Made by a program: the position numbers and the translations under genes
Shown: positions 57,001-60,000 of the stretch, piece after piece
Layout of the letters: each line of letters starts with the position of its first letter
Position numbering within the stretch: position 1 is the stretch's first letter
Notes under the pieces: generated by a model
Seen by the model: only the letters and a program-made list of their open reading frames with translations
What the model was told of the DNA's origin: nothing
The model's database searches: none
From: Strigamia acuminata
Lineage: Eukaryota; Arthropoda; Chilopoda; Geophilomorpha; Linotaeniidae
Assembly (NCBI GenBank): GCA_949358305.1
Contig: OX442323.1
Location: 7,380,001 to 7,440,000 of the forward strand
Direction: 5' to 3'
Length of the DNA: 60,000 nt

Positions 57001-57127
57001 GACTTGCCGTCGAGTACTTCCGGGAGTAGCGTCGCGCCGAACTCGCACGGTGCAACATGGATCCTTTGCGAACCAGCAGCGACATGGCCTCACATTGCGC
57101 CTCGCGTGCCGCCAGGTGGCACGCCAC
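54059..57127 (-). CDS. TMEM272-like four-pass membrane protein
   Basis: Four exons on the minus strand: 56837-57127, 54845-55010, 54582-54641 and 54059-54498, predicting 318 aa (304 aa if the ATG at 57085 is used, which may be preferable because the first 14 codons look less conserved). A Ser/Arg-rich cytoplasmic N-terminus (~1-110) is followed by a membrane segment (VFFTALLLLLAVMPILMVVMG). Then come YLRNCPREPHVPIYLLVGGC and a second segment; LETLLTLFLVVWFVAGNYW; NWCDRTVYFF; and a last hydrophobic stretch (AIVAAFALFACCLGIGHLL). The CP-EP-IPIYLLVGG and NWC motifs are those of the TMEM272 group. Its molecular function is not known. Further 5' coding or untranslated exons may exist. Confidence 0.85.
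55013..56836. other. First intron of the TMEM272-like gene
   Basis: 1.8 kb. No nested gene is supported. A direct repeat of GTGAAAGGTCAGAGGGCGT-like sequence occurs at about 55188-55205 and 55375-55395. Poly-T tracts lie at both ends. Confidence 0.6.
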
Positions 57128-58473
57128 TTAACCGTCGACCAACTTATTCCTTCCTTTATCCTCCGTTGCCATGGCGACGCCAGACTTTGATTCACCCGTG
57201 CTGCGGTCACGTGAGCTCAACAACTGACCGACAGTGACGAGCGAGGGGATTGCAACGATAACAACTTTTCGCGGCCCGCTGTTGCGAGCGACCGGAAGTC
57301 GGAGTGCGCGTTGCCGTGGAAACGAGGAAAGTTTTACACATGACGGATTGATAATTTAATTTACATTTTGACATTTTGATTGGTTGGTTCCATCATTTTT
57401 TTTTTTTTTTTTTTTTAATATTTTTTTTTTCTCGGTGATTGAAAGGAGTTGGATTAAGAGCGCCGGAGATGGCTGCGAGTCGTTAATTGGCAGTCAAGCT
57501 GTTTTCATCCTCGCGGGAATAAACAGGATGAGTTTGCTGAAAGGGGGCATTTGGTTTTACAGCCATTGGTACCTGAACAACTGAAATGAGGCGATCAGAA
57601 CTGATCGATTGCGCGTGTTATCGACTTATCTGTGTTGTTTCGCGTCGACATTTATTTAGGTTTTGCAGTTTGGTTTGATTTTCGGTGGATTTGGTTTAAT
57701 TGGTGGGAAATTTTGGGTTTTTGTTTAATTTTCGGGTGAATTTCATTTAATTAATTGGAAATTTTGGACTTTGATTTGTTTTATTTGATTTTTATTTGAT
57801 TTTTTTGCATTTTTATTGGATTTTTGCATTTTTATTGGATTATTTGCATTTTTAGTTGATTTTTTGGAAATTTTGCATTTTTGTTTGATTTTCGGGTGAA
57901 TTTCATTTAATTAATTCGAAATTTTGGACTTTTTTTATTTTTATTTGATTTATTTTTATTTTTATTTATTTTTTTGCATTTTTATTTGATTTATTTGCAT
58001 TTTTATTTGATTATTTGCATATTTATTTGATTATTTGCATATTTATTCGATTATTTGCATATTTATTCGATTTTTTGGAAATTTTACATTTTTGTTTGAA
58101 TTTCATTTAATTAATTGAAAATTTTGTTTTTGAAATGTAACTTGAGCTTGTGATTTTAATATTTTAATTAAATATCTCGATCTTTTAGTTAATTTTGAAG
58201 TAAATTCCATTTGGTTTAATGGAAAATTTTGTTTTTAAAATTGTAACCAGAGCTTGTAATTTGACATTTTATAAACCATCTCGATGTTTGAAACCGTTTT
58301 CAATACGCTCGATTAAATATTTCAATTATTTTTGTCTAAAATGAGATAATCTTTCGCGTTAACGAGTCAATTTTTATTGCTAGATTTATAATTTTTCGCA
58401 ACCCGTGTTTTTAAAACCCGAGAATCCGACACACTATTTATTTTAATCAAAAGTTTCATCTTTCTGTTACCAG
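57128..58473. other. Probable divergent promoter region and SLC6 upstream intron
   Basis: The region at 57130-57330 is GC-rich, which would fit a promoter of the TMEM272-like gene. A TTTGCATTTTTATTTGAT-type tandem repeat occupies about 57780-58090. Confidence 0.5.
57780..58090. repeat. Tandem repeat, about 19 bp unit
   Basis: Copies of TTTGCATTTTTATTTGATTA and TTTGCATATTTATTCGATTA, with an interspersed TTTCATTTAATTAATTGGAA-type segment repeated three times. Confidence 0.85.
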
Positions 58474-60000
58474 GCGGCCCACAAGGCGCCTTCTGACGTC
58501 AACCGACGGCAATTTATTTTTGAAGTGGGAACACGAGGCCGAGGAAACGGCTTAATAGAACCGTTGCAGCCACCGGGTCTGCTAACCACCGTAAGTACAC
58601 TAATCATTTCTCTTTTTCCCACACTTTCAAGATCAATGTCAAGCACCCCGAATCCATCCAATTAAAACCCGAAACGAATTGATAAGATTCAAAAACCATG
58701 CGGAGTTTTTCATTCACTCCCGCCAGATGTCGACCCAAGAAAAATATGAATATTGCATCAAATTGCACGAAATCGCATCAAATAACGGAAAATTACCGCG
58801 TCAAAATACATTTCAGTAACGTTAACAAACCCAGGTAGATGTAAACAGTGTGAAAAATGGAATTAAACGCGTGCAAACAAGAAAAAAATGAATATTTGAT
58901 CGGCTGGTGTAATAGGAATCCGCGATTGAGTCATCCTTAGAAGGAGCCGTCGAGTTGGCATCGCCAGTTGCCACCAGATGGTAAAGGCGCTCGTCATCTT
59001 TTACAGGTGCTAATCAGGTGATTTTTAGGGGTCAACGAGTGTTTACCGTTTAATTTTGAGCGAAAACAACGGAAAAAGTTGGGCTTTGCTGCCGCGCTGT
59101 TTCGGATTAATTGAGAACAACGAAAAGGAGCGACGAAATCTTTTTCAAAAAGTTTCGTTTATTTTTTATCTTTTTATTTGTTTTTTGGCTTGACCGGATG
59201 TGAAATGTGAAGCGTGATTGGTTAAATGAATGATTTGTGTTTGGGTTTCAGATCGCGCGACACTTTTCGGCAAATCGGGAGATGAAGCAGAAATGGTTAC
59301 GTCATGCGTCGGCCAAGTGGCTTCCGAATGCGGCGTGCAGGGCCGTGCCTGTGTCGGTGTCGGTGTCGGTGTCGCCGGTGACCAACAGGAAGTTGGCGGC
59401 GGGCGATGAGGATGAGAACGAGGAGCGAGGCAACTGGGGATCGAAAACGGAATTCCTGCTCAGTTGCTTGAGTTATGCCATCGGGCTGGGAAATGTGTGG
59501 AGATTTCCATACTTGGTCTATAGGAATGGTGGCGGTGAGTTGAAATTACTTTCAAGGACGTTTATTTGGGTAGACGACACGAAATTAAATAAAGTCGGTA
59601 TCGATGAGATTTTTTTTTTTTTTTTTTTTTTTTGGGGGGGGGGGGGAGGTGGGGGGGGGAGATTTGTTTTTGGGTTTTTGATTGGTTTTAATGGTTTTTG
59701 TTTTTTTGTTTAGGTGCTTTTCTCATTCCTTATTTCGTCATGCTAGCCACTGCCGGGCTTCCATTGTTTTTTTTAGAGTTGGCTTTTGGTCAATATGCGA
59801 GTGAGGGACCAATCACTATATGGAAAATTAGTCCTTTATTTCAAGGTATTTTTATTTGAGTTTGTGTGAGTTTTTGACTAGTTTTGAAGTTTTTTGACTG
59901 TTTTTGACTATTTTCGAATTTTTTTTTACTATTCTTGAAGTTTTTTGACATTTCTTGTAGTTTTTTTTACTATTTTTGAAGGTTTTTGACTATTTTTGAA
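58474..60000 (+). CDS. SLC6 sodium/chloride-dependent neurotransmitter transporter, 5' part
   Basis: Three coding exons are visible and the gene leaves the window. 58474-58590 is an open phase-0 exon with good splice sites (moderately certain). 59252-59534 encodes a long N-terminal tail with a (VS)n stretch, then the SLC6 start [20 protein letters not shown] and [14 protein letters not shown]. 59714-59845 continues [30 protein letters not shown] and [10 protein letters not shown], with a donor after 59845. The [11 protein letters not shown] segment is the unwound TM1 that binds Na+, Cl- and substrate. The ISPLF ending of this part resembles glycine/proline-type carriers, but the substrate cannot be decided from TM1-TM2. 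The true start codon lies further upstream. Confidence 0.9.

Overview
The window is nuclear DNA of an arthropod, most likely an insect. The evidence is spliced genes with GT-AG introns (many of 50-120 bp), a peritrophin-type chitin-binding domain joined to a polysaccharide deacetylase, an MSL3 dosage-compensation/MRG protein and a CD36-family receptor. The species cannot be named from sequence alone. Exon boundaries were placed by hand from splice signals, reading frame and family similarity. For every multi-exon gene reported, the exon phases close without a frameshift.

Layout. 1-5398: an AT-rich minisatellite, the apparent last exon of a gene entering from the left (2160-2374), and otherwise no supported gene. 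5399-19978 (+): a tandem Nup98 cluster. It holds a two-GLEBS gene with an ORF1p-like C-terminus (gene A), a truncated Nup98 N-terminus fused to a RING finger (gene B), a decayed copy of gene A's 3' end, and the complete Nup98-96 gene with 28 exons. 20303-23768 (-): chitin-binding chitin deacetylase-like gene with a tRNA-Trp in its first intron. 24409-30166 (+): CD36/SCARB gene with two possible N-termini.

30200-43700 is an accessory region built by repeated duplication. Three intact CRAL-TRIO lipid-transfer genes (-) alternate with broken copies of the CD36 3' end (+). The region is dense with small DNA transposons whose target-site duplications can be read directly: hAT-like 8 bp, TA, TTAA and MULE-like 9 bp. 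Because copies 1 and 3 of the duplication are so alike, one copy often serves as the empty site for an insertion in the other.

44764-46731 (+): MSL3. 47157-50914 (-): SLX4. 50991-51341 (-): a small one-membrane-segment protein whose stop lies 76 bp before the SLX4 start. 54059-57127 (-): TMEM272-like membrane protein. 58474-end (+): the first exons of an SLC6 neurotransmitter-type transporter leaving the window.

The genes are not one pathway. They are housekeeping (nuclear pore, DNA repair, chromatin) and membrane/cuticle genes. The most unusual biology is the Nup98 cluster, where the RAE1-binding GLEBS motif has been copied into two new chimeric genes, one ending in a retroelement-type nucleic-acid-binding domain and one ending in a ubiquitin-ligase RING. 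Long introns across the window are commonly filled by private AT-rich tandem repeats.
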